Below are positions 1 through 12,869 of a DNA stretch of 64,000 nt, piece after piece. Origin of the DNA: Eutreptiella sp. 'Long Island Sound 2002' (lineage: Eukaryota; Euglenozoa; Euglenophyceae; Eutreptiales; Eutreptiaceae); assembly GCA_964036045.1 (NCBI GenBank), contig OZ038381.1, positions 143,291,596 through 143,355,595 on the forward strand. The letters are read 5' to 3'. The number at the start of each line of letters is the position of its first letter. Within the stretch, counting starts at the first letter, position 1. The position numbers and the translations under genes were made by a program. The notes beneath the pieces are model-generated. The model was not told the origin of the DNA. It did not search any database and saw only the letters and a program-made list of their open reading frames with translations.

Positions 1-328
1 AATTTCGGCCAGCATTTCCTGTTTCTGCGCATATCAGCAATTGTTTTCCCATCCAACACATTCTTCTTCGTTCCAGGGTTTCCACAAAACCCACCTATGC
101 ACCACAAGTAAAAGAGCAGCAAAGATACGGTTCATTGAACAGCAAACAAAACTACCCCCAAAGCATATACGTGTATTTCCTATTTTTATTAACCTGGCCG
201 AAATTTCGGCCAGCTTTTCCAAGAACATCAAAACACATGGTCCTATTCACCGGACAGGCCCAAGCTGGCCGAAATTTCGGCCGGGTCCTTCAAAACTTGA
301 AATAACGTCACCGAAATGGATACCTATG
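1..328 (+). repeat. Left arm of a large inverted duplication
   Basis: The reverse complement of 2030-2356 matches this segment over about 328 bp with only scattered substitutions (roughly 94% by eye). The match includes two palindrome copies and the intervening sequence. The window starts inside the repeat, so the true arm may be longer. Confidence 0.9.
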
Positions 329-501
329 ACGGTAGACATGCGCAAAGAGCACATGTGCACTGACATTTGAAGATGGTGTACAACATGTACCACATTCAAT
401 GACAAGCAAATACTTGCCAACTGACAAATCCACACAGGCTATGGGAAAAAACAATAGCAGTACACCAAAAACACTTAGGGACGCAGATGCTGGCCCAAAT
501 T

Positions 502-963
502 TCAGCCAACCTTGGTACCGGCAAACAATATAACCCGTTGCGAATGGCAGCAGGCAACAGGAGACATACGAATGACTTTATAAAAAAGAAGATCTTGGAT
601 GTAATCCACAAGCGGTGCGGCCTTGAGATCGTTCCAGCGCCGCTGCACACGATCCTGGGATAATTTACAGACGTGGCCAATGCTTCGGTCGTGGTCTATT
701 ACAATTTGGTGAAAGAAAACTTTTATTTTGGTTGTTGACGTGACCGAGTCGGATAACTTGATGGTGGTTGATGAATTTTTCATGGGTGGTGCCTTAGGCT
801 TCCCTTGAAGTCCCTCTGTGCTTGCCTTATCCCCGTCCGGTTGATGGGCAGGTTGGGATTGCCCATTTTCGGACGCAGCTTCAGCTGGAGGGGAAATAAG
901 CACCTCATGTGAATCCATTGCAATCTCGGTCATAAAAAAGGATGCTACAGCAGGGGATTTCAT
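502..963 (-). CDS. Hypothetical protein, possible Myb/SANT-like fragment
   Basis: This is a 153-residue open frame starting at an ATG at 963. Residues about 30-75 are polar, rich in Ser, Pro, Lys and Asp. Residues about 75-125 look like a folded helical segment containing VQRRWNDLKAA, which resembles the Trp-containing third helix of plant trihelix/SANT-like DNA-binding domains; that is my inference from pattern only. The last residues run into a divergent copy of the palindromic repeat (near 520-480), so the C-terminus is probably not native. No splice sites stand out. It could be an exon of a larger gene or a fragment of a decayed transposon gene. Confidence 0.35.
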   Translation of the reverse strand: MKSPAVASFFMTEIAMDSHEVLISPPAEAASENGQSQPAHQPDGDKASTEGLQGKPKAPPMKNSSTTIKLSDSVTSTTKIKVFFHQIVIDHDRSIGHVCKLSQDRVQRRWNDLKAAPLVDYIQDLLFYKVIRMSPVACCHSQRVILFAGTKVG

Positions 964-1488
964 GGAAAGAGAAATAACAAAAGTGGCAATAACAAGCGCA
1001 ATTCAACCCAAAATGGCCCAAAATCGACGTCTTGACACGAATGATGGAATACAATAGCCGAAATTTCGGCCAGCCCCACTGGATGTGAAACCACTGTTCA
1101 AAACCGGGTTGCCGAGAAGCTGGCCGAAATTTCGGCCAGAAATGTGTGTCATTTGGAATCAGGGGTCCACATAAGGCAACTTTGGCCGAAATTTTGGCCA
1201 GCAAAATGCAAAACAGAGAATGTACACACAAAACAGTGGCAATGCGTGGCACACCCCATACGAGCATCAGTTATAGTAATACCAGAGGACATTAACGCTG
1301 TGAGAAGAAAGCAGCTTTATAGGAGTGTATGGTGTAATATTTATGCACAACAAGATTTGCAGGTTGGCAGAAATTTCGGCGAGATGTTTTGGATGGGAAA
1401 ACAATTGCTAATAGGCGCAGAAATGGGACACACTGGCCGAAATTTCGGCCACACCGGCAAAAAAGCGGGATACCAGTGTATGAATGGT

Positions 1489-2600
1489 GATTAGACCAGA
1501 GAGCTGGGAGAAATTTCGGCCAGCCCTTAAAAAAATGAAAATGAGTATAGTCATTCAACAGTAAACCAAAAAGCTGGCCGAAATTTCGGCTAGAAGCGTT
1601 AAAAGGTGTATATACACATGCATGTTTCCAATGCAACCAATGGAAAAGCTGGCCTCAATTTCGGCCAACTTCCAAAAAAGCTCAAAGGTATCCATTTCCG
1701 TGACGTTATTTCAAGTTTTGAAGGACCTGGCCGAAATTTCGGCCAGCTTGGGCCTGTCTCGTGAATAACACCATGTGTTTTGATTTTTTTGGCACACACT
1801 GACAAAAAAGCCGAATATGAGCGTATGAAAGGTGATTAGACCAGAGAGCTGGGAGAAATTTTGACCAGCCCTTTAAACAATGGAATTGAGTATAGTCATT
1901 CAACGTTAAACCAAAAAGCTGGCCGAAATTTCGGCCAGAAGCGTTAAAAAGTGGGTATACACATGCATGTTTCCAATGGAACCAATGGAAAAGCTAGCCT
2001 CAATTTCGGCCAACTTCCAAAAAAGCTCAAAGGTATCCATTTCCGTGACGTTACTTCAAGTTTTGAAGGACCCGGCCGAAATTTGGGCCAGCTTGGGCCT
2101 GTCTGGTGAATAAGACCATGTGTTTTGATGTTCTTGGAAAAGCTGGCCGAAATTTCGGCCAAGTCAATAAAAATGGGAAATACACGTATATCCTTTGGGG
2201 GTAGTTTTGTTTGTTGTTCAATGAACCGTATCTTTGCTGTTCTTTCACTTGTGGTGTATAGGTCGGTTTTGTGGAAACCCTGGAACCAAGAAGAATGTGT
2301 TGGATGGGAAAACAATTGCTGATATGCGCAGAAAGAGGAAATGCTGGCCGAAATTTCGGCCACACCGGCAAAAAGAAGCCCAGTATAAGTGTATGAATGG
2401 TGATTAGACCAGAGAGCTGGGAGAAATTTCGGCCAGCCCTTAAAAAAATGAAAATGAGTATAGTCATTCAACATTGAACCAAAAAGCTGGCCGAAATGTC
2501 GGCCAGAAGCGTTAAAAGGTGTACATACACATGGATGTTTCCAATGGAGCCCAAAAGCTGACCTCAATTTCGGCCAGCTTCAAAAAAACCTCAAACAGGA
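1489..2600. repeat. Three direct copies of a composite unit
   Basis: A unit beginning GATTAGACCAGAGAGCTGGG starts at 1489, 1834 and 2402. It runs through a CATTCAAC spacer, a palindrome, a CACATG(C/G)ATGTTTCCAATG spacer and another palindrome. The first two copies continue through GTATCCATTTCCGTGACGTTA. A 1390-1580 / 2302-2480 direct match extends the similarity upstream. Copies differ in length because the intervening modules differ. Confidence 0.85.
2030..2356 (-). repeat. Right arm of a large inverted duplication
   Basis: Reverse-complement partner of 1-328. The arms are separated by about 1.7 kb. The two arms give near-identical 65-residue translations on opposite strands (34-231 minus and 2125-2322 plus), which is a consequence of the duplication. 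Confidence 0.9.
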
Positions 2601-2784
2601 TACACTAGATGAAGCGGATACCTAAGGCTAACACATCACCACCCATTTCAATGGATGTATCACAACGCTGGTACCAACATTGCTCACATATGTCAAATAG
2701 CATACTCAAACTAGAAATGTAGAAAATTCTCACATCGTGCGTATATGGGGTCCTAGAGGGCGGGCAACTTGTGACGCCTAAGTT
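2601..2784. other. Short unique junction between palindrome field and satellite
   Basis: About 180 bp that belongs to neither repeat. I see no open frame, hairpin or target-site duplication here. The first recognisable satellite monomer, already diverged (GCCCGCCTTATAAATTGGAG), begins at about 2785. Confidence 0.6.
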
Positions 2785-5522
2785 TAATAGGCCCGCCTTA
2801 TAAATTGGAGTTCTGCAAATAGGCCCCCCCTCGTAAAATGGAGTCCTTTAAATAGGCCCCCCTCCTAAATTGGAGTCCTTCAAATAGCCCCCCCTCATAA
2901 ATTGGAGTCCTTTAAATAGGCCCCCCTCGTAAATTGGAGTCCTTTAGATAGGCCCCCCTCGTAAATGGGAGTGCTTTAAATAGGCCCCCCTCGTAAATTG
3001 GAGTGCTTTAAATAGGCCTTTCGCGTAAATTGCAGCCCTTTAAATAGGCCCCCGTCGTAAATTGGAGTCCTTCAAATAGGCCACCGTCGTAAATTGGAGT
3101 CCTTTAAATAGGCCCCCCTCGTAAATTGGAGCCCTTTAAATAGGCCCCCCTCGTAAATTGGAGTCCTTTAAATAGGCCCCCCCTGGTAAAATGCAGTCCT
3201 TTAAATAGGCCCCCCTCGTAAATTGGAGTCCTTTCAATAGGCCCCCCTCGTAAATTGGAGTCCTTCAAATAGGACGCCTTTGTAAATTGGAGTCCTTTAA
3301 TAGGTCCCCCTCGTAAATTGGATTCCTTTAAATAGGCCCCCCTCGTAAATTGGAGCCTTTGAAATAGGTCCCCCTCGTACATTGGAATACTTCGAATAGG
3401 CCCCCCCTCGTAAATTGGAGTCCTTCAAATAGCCCCCCCTCGTAAATTGGAGTGCTTTAAATAGGCCCCCCTCGTAAATTGGAGTCCTTCAAATAGGCCC
3501 CCGCTTGTAAATTGGAGTCCTTCACATAGGCCCCCCTCGTAAAATGGAGTCCTTTAAATGGGCCCCCCCTGGTAAAATGCAGTCCTTTAAATAGGCCCCC
3601 CTCGTAAATTGGAGTCCTTTAAATAGGCCCCCCTCGTAAATTGGAGTCCTTCAAATAGGACCCCTTTGTAAATTCGGGTCCTTTAATAGGTCCCCCTCGT
3701 GAATTGGATTCCTTTAAATAGGCCCCCCTCGTAAATTGGAGCCTTTGAAATAGGCCCCCCTCGTAAATTGGAGTCCTTCGAACAGGCCCCCCTCGTAAAT
3801 TGGAGTCCCTCAAATAGGCCCACCTCGTAAATCGGATTCCTTTAAATAGGCCCCCCTCGTAAATTGGAGTCCCTCAAATAGGCCCACCTCGTAAATCGGA
3901 TTCCTTTAAATAGGCCCCCCTCGTAAATTGGAGCCTTTGAAATAGGTCCCCCTCGTAAATTGGAATACTTCAAATAGGCCCCCCCTCGTAAATTGGAGTC
4001 CTTCGAATAGGCCCCCTCGGAAATTGGAGTACCTCAAATAGGCCCACCTCGTAAATCGGATTCCTTTAAATAGGCCCCCCTCGTAAATTGGAGCCTTTGA
4101 AATAGGTCCCCCTCGTAAATTGGAATACTTCAAATAGGCCCCCCCTCGTAAATTGGAGTCCTTCGAATAGGCCCCCCTCGGAAATTGGAGTCCCTCAAAT
4201 AGGCCCACCTCGTAAATCGGAGTCCTTTAAATAGTCCCCCCTCGTAAATTGGAGTCCTTTAAACAGGCCCCCTCGTAAATTGGAGTCCTTCAAATAGGCC
4301 CCGCTTGTAACTTGGAGTCCTTCGAATAGGCCCCCCTCGTAAATTGGAGCGTTTTAAATAGGCCCCCCTCGTAAATTGGAGTACTTCAAATAGGCCCCCC
4401 TCGTAAATTGAAGTCCTTCAAATAGGCCCCCCTCGGAAATTGGCGTCCTTCAAATAGGCCCCCCTCGTAAATTGTAGTCCTTTAAATAGGCCCCCCTCGT
4501 AAATTGGAGACGTTTAAATAGGCCCCCCTCGTAAATTGGAGTCCTTCAAATAGGCCCCCCTCGTAAATTTGGGTCCTTTAAATAGGCCCCCCTCGTAAAT
4601 TGGAGTCCTTTAAATAGGCCCCCCTCGTAAATTGGAGCCTTTTAAATAGGCCCACCTCGTAAATTGGAGTACTTCAAATAGGCCCCCCTCATAAATTGGA
4701 GTCCTTCAAATAGGCCCCCCTCGTAAATTGGAGTCCTTTGAATAGGCCCCCCTCGTAAATGGGAGTTTGTCAAATAGGCCACCCTCGTAAATTGGAGTCC
4801 TTCAAATAGGCCCCCCTCTTAAATTGTAGTCCGCTTAATTGGTCCCCCTTTAAATTGGAGTCCTTTAAATAGACCCACTTGTAAATTGGAGTCCTTTATA
4901 TAGGCCCCCCTCGTAAATTGGAGTCCTTTAAATAGGCCCCCCTCGTAAATTGTAGTCCTTAAATAGGCCCCCGTCGTAAATTGGAGTCCTTTAAATAGGT
5001 CCCGTCGTAAATTAGAGTCCTTTAAATAGGCCCCCTTCCTAAATTGGAGCCATTTACATGGGCCCCCCCTCGGGAATTGGAGTCCTTTAAATGGGCCCCC
5101 CTCGTGAATTGGAGTCCTTTAAATAGGCCCCCCTCGTAAATTGGAGTCCTTCAAATAGGCCACCGTCGTAAATTGCAGTCCTTTAAATAGGGCCCCCTCG
5201 TCAATTGGAGTCCTTGAAATAGGCCTTTCGCGTAAATTGGAGCCCTTTAAATAGGCCCCCCTCGTAAATTGGAGTACTTTAAATAGGCCCCCCTTGGTAA
5301 AATGCAGTCCTTTAAATAGGCCCCCCTGGTGAATTGGAGTCCTGTAAACAGGTTCCGCTCGTAAATTGGAGTCCTTCAAATAGGCCCCCCTCGTAAATTG
5401 GAGTCCTTCAAATAGGCCCCCCTCGTAAATTGGAGTCCTTTGAATAGGCCCCCCTCGTAAATTGGAGTGCTTAAAATAGGCCCCCCTCGTAAATTGGAGT
5501 CCTTCAAATAGGTCCCCCTCAT

Positions 5523-7335
5523 AAATTGGAGTCCTTCAAATAGGCCCCCCTCGTAAAGGAGTCCTTTAAATAGGCCCCCCTCGTAAATTGGAGTGCTTAA
5601 AATAGGCCCCCCTCGTGAATTGGAGTCCTTTAAATAGGCCCCCGTCGTAAATTGGAGTCCTTTAAATAGGCCCCCTTCGTAAATGGGAGCCATTTACATG
5701 GCCCCCCCCTCGTGAATTGGAGTCCTTTAAATAGGCCCCCCTCGTGAATTGGAGTGCTTTAAATAGGCCCCCCTCGTGAATTGGAGTCCTTTAACTAAGG
5801 CCCCCTTGTACATTGGAGTCCTTTAAATAGGCCCCCCTCGTCAATTGGACTCCTTTAAATAGCCCCCCTCGTAAATTGAAGTCCTTCAAAAAGGCCCCCC
5901 TCGTAAATTGGAGTGCTTGAAATAGGCCCCCTCGTAAATTGGAGTCCTCAATAGGCCACCCTCCTAAATTGGAGTCCTTCAAATAGGCCCCCCTCCTAAA
6001 TTGGAGTCCTTCAAATAGGCCCCCCTCGTAAATTGGAGTCCTTTTAATCGGCCCCCCTCGTAAATTGGAGTCCTTTAAAGAGGTTCTCCTCGTAAATTGG
6101 AGTCCTTCAGATAGGACCCCTTTGTAAATTGGAGTCCTTTAATAGGCCCCCCTCGTAAAATGGATTCCTTTACATAGGCCCCCCTCGTAAATTGGAGCCT
6201 TTTAAATAGGCCCCCCTCGTAAATTGGAGTCCTTTAAAGAGGTTCTCCTCGTAAATTGGAGTCCTTCAGATAGGACCCCTTTGTAAATTGGAGTCCTTTA
6301 ATAGGCCCCCCTCGTAAAATGGATTCCTTTACATAGGCCCCCCTCGTAAATTGGAGTCCTTTAAATAGGCCCCCCTCGTAAATTGGAGTCCCTTAAATAG
6401 GCCCCCCTCGTAAATTGGAGTGCTTTAAATAGGCCCCCCTCGTAAATTGGAGTGCTTTAAATAGGCCCCCCTCGTAAATTGGAGCCCTTTCAATAGGCCC
6501 CCTTGTAAATTGGAGTCCTTCAAATAGGCCCCCCTGTAAATTGGAGTCCTTCAAATAGCCCCCGCTTGTAAATTGGAGTCCTTTAAATAGGCCCCCCTCG
6601 TACATTGGAGTCCTTTAAATATGCCCCCCTTGTAAATTGGAGACCTTTAATAGGCCCCCCTCGTAAATTGGAGTCCTTCAAATAGGCCCCCCTTGTAAAT
6701 TGAAGTCCTTCAAATAGGCCCTCTCGTAAATTGGAGTCCTTTAAATAGGCCTTTCGCGTGAATTGGAGCCCTTTAAATAGGCCCCCCTCGTAAATTGCAC
6801 TCCTTTAAATAGGCGCCCCTCGTAAATTGGAGTACTTCAAATAGGCCCCCCTCGTAAATTGGTTCCTTCAAATAGGCCAATCCCCGGAAATTGGAGCCCC
6901 CCTTCTAAATTGGAGTCCTTCAAATAGGCCCCCCTCGTAAAGGAGTCCTTTAAATAGGCCCCCCGCGTAAATTGGAGTGCTTAAAATAGGCCCCCCTCGT
7001 GAATTGGAGTCCTTTAAATAGGCCCCCGTCGTAAATTGGAGTCCTTTAAATAGGCCCCCTTCGTAAATTGGAGCCATTTACATGGCCCCCCCCTCGTGAA
7101 TTGGAGTCCTTTAAATAGGCCCCCCTCGTGAATTGGAGTCCTTTAAATAGGCCCCCCTCGTGAATTGGAGTCCTTCAAAAAGGCCCCCCTCGTAAATTGG
7201 AGTGCTTGAAATAGGCCCCCTCGTAAATTGGAGTCCTGAATAGGCCACCCTCCTCAATTGGAGTGCTTCAAATAGGCCCCCCTCCTAAATTGGAGTCCTT
7301 CAAATAGGCCCCCCTCGTAAATTGGAGTCCTTTTA
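5523..7335. repeat. Duplicated block inside the satellite (offset 1384, then 1289)
   Basis: The run of variants at 5523-6045, including a short TCGTAAAGGA monomer and CATTTACATGG, recurs at about 6907-7335. The offset is 1384 bp at the start and 1289 bp at the later CTTTTAATCGG marker, a loss of about three monomers from the second copy. Confidence 0.75.
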
Positions 7336-8739
7336 ATCGGCCCCCCTCGTAAATTGGAGTCCGTTCAATGAGCCTTTTGCGTACATTGGAGTCCTTCAAA
7401 TGGGCCCCCCTCGTAAAATGGAGTCCTTTAAATAGGCCCCCCTCGTAACTTGGAGTCCTTTGAATAGGCCCCCCTCGTAAATTGGAGTCCTTTAAATAGG
7501 CCCCCCCTCGTAAATTGGAGTCCTTGAAATAGGACCCCTTTGTAAATTGGAGTCCTTTAATGGGCCCCCCTCGTAAATTGGATTCCTTTACATAGGCCCC
7601 CCTCGTAAATTGGAGCCTTTTAAATAGGCGCCCCTCGTAAATTGGAGTACTTCAAATAGGCCCCCCTCGTAAATTGGTTCCTTCAAATGGGCCCATCCCC
7701 GGAAATTGGAGCCCTTTAAATAGGCCCCCCTTCTAAATTGAAGTCCTCCAAATAGGCCCCCCTCGGAAATGGGACTCCTTTAAATAGGCGCCCCTCGTAA
7801 ATTGGAGTGCTTTAAATAGGCCCCCCTCGTAAATTGGAGCCCTTTAAATAGGCCCCCTTGTAAATTGGAGTCCTTCAAATAGCCCCCCCTGTAAATTGGA
7901 GTCCTTTAAATAGGCCCCCCTCGTAAATTGGAGTCCTTTAAATAGGCCCCCTCGTAATTTGGAGTCCTTCAAATAGGCCCCCCTCGTAAATTGGAGTCCT
8001 TTAAATAGGCCCCCCTCGTGAATTGGAGTCCTTTAGATAGGTTCCCCTCGGAAATTGGAGTCCTTCAAATAGGACCCCTTTGTAAATTGGGGTCCTTTAA
8101 TAGGCCCCCCTGGTAAATTGGAGTACTTCAAATAGGCCCCCCTCGTAAATTGGTTCCTTCAAATAGGCCCATCCCCGGAAATTGGAGCCCTTTAAATAGG
8201 GCCCCCTCGGAAATGGGAGTCCTTTAAATAGGCCGCCCTCGTAAATTGGAGTGCTTTAAATAGGCCCCCCTCGTATATTGGGGCCCTTTCAATAGGCCCC
8301 CTTGTAAATTGGAGTCCTTCAAATAGGCCCCCGTGTAAATTGGAGTCCTTCAAATAGCCCCCACTTGTAACTGGGAGTCCTTTAAATAGGGCCCCCTCGT
8401 AAATTGGAGTGCTTTAAATAAGCCCCCCCCCCCGTATATTGGAGCCCTTTCAATAGGCCCCCTTGTAAATTGGACTCCTTCAAATAGGCCCCCCTGTAAA
8501 TTGGAGTCCTTCAAATAGCCCCCGCTTGTAACTGGGAGTCCTTTAAATAGGCCCCCCTCGTAAATTGGAGTCCTTTAAATATGCCCCCCTTGTAAATTGG
8601 AGACCTTTAATAGGCCCCCCTCGTAAATTGGAGTCCTTCAAATAGGCCCCCCTCGTAAATTGGAGTCCTTCAAATAGGCCCCCTCGTAAATTGGAGTCCT
8701 TTAAATAGGCCTTTCGCGTAAATTGGAGCCCTTTAAATA

Positions 8740-11100
8740 GGCCCCCCTCGTGAATTGCACTCCTTTAAATAGGCGCCCCTCGTAAATTGGAGTACTTCAA
8801 ATAGGCCCCCCTCGTAAATTGGTTCCTTCAAATAGGCCCATCCCCGGAAATTGGAGGCCTTTAAATAGGCCCCCCTTGTAAATTGGAGTCCTTTAATAGG
8901 CCCCCCTCGTAAAGTGGAGTCCTTCAAATAGGCCCCCCTCGTAAAATGGAGTCCTTCAAATAGGCCCCCCTCGTAAATTGGAGTCCTTCAAATGGGCCCC
9001 CGTCGTAAATTGGAGTCCTTTCAATATGCCCCCTCGTAAATTGGAGTCCTTTGAATAGGCCCCCCTCGTAAAATGGAGTACTTTAATTAGGCCCCCCTCA
9101 TAAACTGGAGTCCTATAAATAGGCCCCCCCTCGTAAATTGGAGTCCTTTAAATAGGCCCCCCTCGTAAATTGGAGTCCTTTGAATAGGCCGCCCTCCTAA
9201 ATTGGAGTCCTTCAAATAGCCCCACCTCGTAAATTGGAGTTCTGTATATAGGCCCCCCTCGTAAATGGGAGTCCTTTAAATAGGCCCCCCTCGTGAATTG
9301 CACTCCTTTAAATAGGCGCCCCTCGTAAATTGGAGTACTTCAAATAGGCCCCCCTCGTAAATTGGTTCCTTCAAATAGGCCCATCCCCGGAAATTGGAGG
9401 CCTTTAAATAGGCCCCCCTTCTAAATTGAAGTCCTCCAAATAGGCCCCCCTCGGAAATGGGACTCCTTTAAATAGGCGCCCCTCGTAAATTGGAGTGCTT
9501 TAAATAGGCCCCCCTCGTAAATTGGAGCCCTTTAAATAGGCCCCCTTGTAAATTGGAGTCCTTCAAATAGGCCCCCCTGTCAATTGGAGTCCTTCAAATA
9601 GCCCCTGCTTGTAAATTGGAGTCCTTTAAATAGGCCCCCCTTGTAAATTGGAGTCCTTTAATAGGCCCCCCTCGTAAAGTGGAGTCCTTCAAATAGGCCC
9701 CCCTCGTAAAATGGAGTCCTTCAAATAGGCCCCCCTCGTAAATTGGAGTCCTTCAAATGGGCCCCCGTCGTAAATTGGAGTCCTTTCAATATGCCCCCTC
9801 GTAAATTGGAGTCCTTTGAATAGGCCCCCCTCGTAAAATGGAGTACTTTAATTAGGCCCCCCTCATAAACTGGAGTCCTATAAATAGGCCCCCCCTCGTA
9901 AATTGGAGTCCTTTAAATAGGCCCCCCTCGTAAATTGGAGTCCTTTGAATAGGCCGCCCTCCTAAATTGGAGTCCTTCAAATAGCCCCACCTCGTAAATT
10001 GGAGTTCTGTATATAGGCCCCCCTCGTAAATGGGAGTCCTTTAAACAGGCCCCCCCTCGTAAATTGGAGTCCTTTAAATAGCCCCCCCTCGTAAATTGGA
10101 TTCCTTTCAGTAGGCCCCCCTCGTAAATTGGAGCCCTTTCAATAGGCCCCCCTCGTAAATTGGAGTCCTTTAAATATGCCCCCCTCGTAAATTGGATTCC
10201 TTTGAATAGGCCCCCCTCGTAAATTGGAGCCCTTTCAATAGGCCCCCCTCGTAAATTGGAGCCCTTCAAATAGGCCCCCCTCGTAAATTGGAGGCCTTAA
10301 AATAGGCCCCCCTCGTAAATTGGAGTCCTTTAAATATGCCCCCCTCGTAAATTGGAGTCCTTTAAATAGGCCCCCCTCGTAAATTGGAGTGCTTTAAATA
10401 GGCCCCCCTTATAAAGTGGAGTCCTGTAAATAGGCCCCCCTCGTAAATTGGAGCCCTTTAAATAGGCCCCCCTTGTAAATTGGAGTCCTTCAAATAGGGC
10501 CCCCGCGTAAATTGCGGTCTGGTAAATAGGGCCCCCTCGTAAATGGGGGTCCTTTAAATAGGCCCCCCTCGTAAATTGGAGTCCTTCAAATAGGCCCCCC
10601 TCGTAAATTGGAGTCCTTTAAACAGGCCCCCCCTCGTAAATTGGAGTCCTTTAAATAGCCCCCCCTCGTAAATTGGATTCCTTTCAGTAGGCCCCCCTCG
10701 TAAATTGGAGCCCTTTCAATAGGCCCCCCTCGTAAATTGGAGTCCTTTAAATATGCCCCCCTCGTAAATTGGATTCCTTTGAATAGGCCACCCTCGTAAA
10801 TTGGAGCCCTTTCAATAGGCCCCCCTCGTAAATTGGAGCCCTTCAAATAGGCCCCCCTCGTAAATTGGAGGCCTTAAAATAGGCCCCCCTCGTAAATTGG
10901 AGTCCTTTAAATATGCCCCCCTCGTAAATTGGAGTCCTTTAAATAGGCCCCCCTCGTAAATTGGAGCCCTTTAAATAGGCCCCCCTTGTAAATTGGAGTC
11001 CTTCAAATAGGGCCCCCGCGTAAATTGCGGTCAGGTAAATAGGGCCCCCTCGTAAATGGGGGTCCTTTAAATAGGCCCCCCTCGTAAATTGGAGTCCTTC
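8740..11100. repeat. Nested duplications inside the satellite (offsets about 544, 765 and 577)
   Basis: GAATTGCACTCC markers near 8751 and 9296 lie about 544 bp apart (17 monomers). TAAAGTGG/TAAAATGG marker pairs near 8911 and 9676 lie 765 bp apart. The AAACAGG...TTCAGTAGG series near 10043 recurs at 10620, offset 577. The latter produces two related open stretches at 9913-10269 and 10586-10846. Confidence 0.7.
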
Positions 11101-12869
11101 AAATAGGCCCCCCGCGTAAATTGGAGTCCTTCAAATAGCCCCCCCTCGTAAATTGGAGTCCTGTAAATAGGCCCCCCTCGTAAATTGGAGCCTTTGGAAT
11201 AGGCCCCCCTCGTAAATTGGAGTCCTTCAAATAGGCCCCCCTCGTAAATTAAATTCCTTTCAGTAGGCCCCCCTCGTAAATTGGAGCCCCTTCAATAGGC
11301 CCCCCCTCGTAAATTGGAGTCCTTTAAATATGCCCCCCTCGTAAATTGGATTCCTTTAAATAGGCCCCCCTCGTAAATTGGAGCCCTTTCAATAGGCCCC
11401 CCTCGTAAATTAGAGGCCTTAAAATGGGCCCCCCTCGTAAATTGGAGTCCTTTAAATATGCCCCCCTGGTAAATTGGAGTCCTTTAAATAGGCCCCCCTC
11501 GTAAATTGGAGTCCTTTCATTAGGCCCCCCTCGTAAATTGGAGTGCTTTAAATAGGCCCCCCTTATAAAGTGGAGTCCTGTAAATAGCCCCCCCTCGTAA
11601 ATTGGAGCCCTTTAAATAGGCCCCCCTTGTAAATTGGAGTCCTTCAAATACCCCCCCCTCGTAAATTGGAGTCCTGTAAATAGGCCCCCCTCGTAAATGG
11701 GGGTCCTTTGAATAGGCCCCCCTCGTATATTGGAGTCCTTCAAATAGGCCTCCCTCGTAAATTGGAGTCCTTCAAATAGGCCCCCCGCGTAAATTGGAGT
11801 CCTTCAAATAGCACCCCCTCGTAAATTGGAGTCCTGTAAATAGGCCCCCCTCGTAAATTGGAGTCTTTTAAATAGGCCCCCCTCGTAAATTGGAGTCCTT
11901 CAAATAGGCCCCCCTCGTAAATTGGAGTCCTTCAAATGGGCCCCCCTCGTAAATGGGGGTCCTTTAAATAGGCCCCCCTCGTGAATTGGAGTCCTTTAAT
12001 AGGCCCCCCTCGTAAATTGGAGTCCTTCAAATAGGCCCCCCCTTGTGAATTGGAGTCCTTAAAATAGGCCAGCCTTGTAAATTGGGGTCCCTTAATTAGG
12101 CCCCCCTCGTGAATTGGAGTCCTTTAAATAAGCCCCCCTCGTAAATTGGAGTCCTTTAAATAGGCCCCCCTGGTAAGTTGTAGTCCTTCAAATGGGCCCC
12201 CCTCGTAAATTGGAGGCCTTCAAATAGGCCCCCCTCGTGAATTGGAGTCCTTTGAATAGGCCCCCCTCGTAAATTGGAGTCCTTTAAATAGGCCCCCTTC
12301 GTAAATTGAAGTCCTCTAAATAGGCCCCCCTCGTAAATCGGAGCCCTTTCAATAGGCCCCCCTCGTAAATTGGAGTCCTTTAAATAGGCCCTCCTGGTAA
12401 AATGCACTCCTTTGAATAGGCCCCCCTAGTAAATTGGAGAACTTGAAATAGGCCCCCCTCGTAAATTGGAGCCCTTTCAATAGGCCCCCCTCGTAAATTG
12501 GAGTCCTTTAAATAGGCTCCCCTCGTAAAATGCAGTCCTGTAAATAGGCCCCCCTCGTAAATGGGGGTCCTTTAAATAGGCCCCCCTCGTAAATTGGAGT
12601 CCTTCAAATAGGCCCCCCTCGTAAATTGGAGTCCTTCAAATAGGCCCCCCGCGTAAATTGGAGTCCTTCAAATGGGCCCCCCTCGTAAATGGGGGTCCTT
12701 TGAATAGGCCCCCCTCGTAAATTGGAGTCTTTTAAATAGGCCCCCCTCGTAAATTGGGGTCCTTCAAATAGGCCCCCCTCGTAAATTGGAGTCCTTTAAA
12801 TAGGCCCCCCTCGTGAATTGGAGTCCTTTAAATAGGCCCCCCTTGTAAATTGGAGTCCTTTAATAGGCC

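Larger units (their letters stand above)
1..2600. repeat. Dispersed palindromic repeat field (core GGCCGAAATTTCGGCC)
   Basis: The perfect 16-bp palindrome GGCCGAAATTTCGGCC occurs at 196-211, 267-282, 1122-1137, 1435-1450, 1729-1744, 1921-1936, 2145-2160 and 2346-2361. About a dozen more copies differ by one or a few bases (near 490, 1060, 1185, 1375, 1510, 1575, 1655, 2075, 2425, 2490, 2565), and the window opens inside another copy. Many copies extend to TGGCCGAAATTTCGGCCA or longer with AAGCT/AGCTT flanks. Spacers are themselves repeated. Reading frames through the field give peptides rich in AEISA, WPKFRPA and GRNFGQ, which are translations of the palindrome in three frames, not protein domains. 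The function is unknown; it could be a mobile-element family or a complex satellite. Confidence 0.9.

Noticed and set aside
34-2567. ORFs with AEISA / WPKFRPA / GRNFGQ repeats, up to 207 codons
   Set aside because: These peptides are the three-frame translations of the GGCCGAAATTTCGGCC palindrome on either strand; there is no domain and no consistent frame.
1-4000. Common origin of the palindrome repeat and the 32-bp satellite (both have GGCC and AAATT)
   Set aside because: The shared words are too short and in different order; similarity is not above chance by eye.
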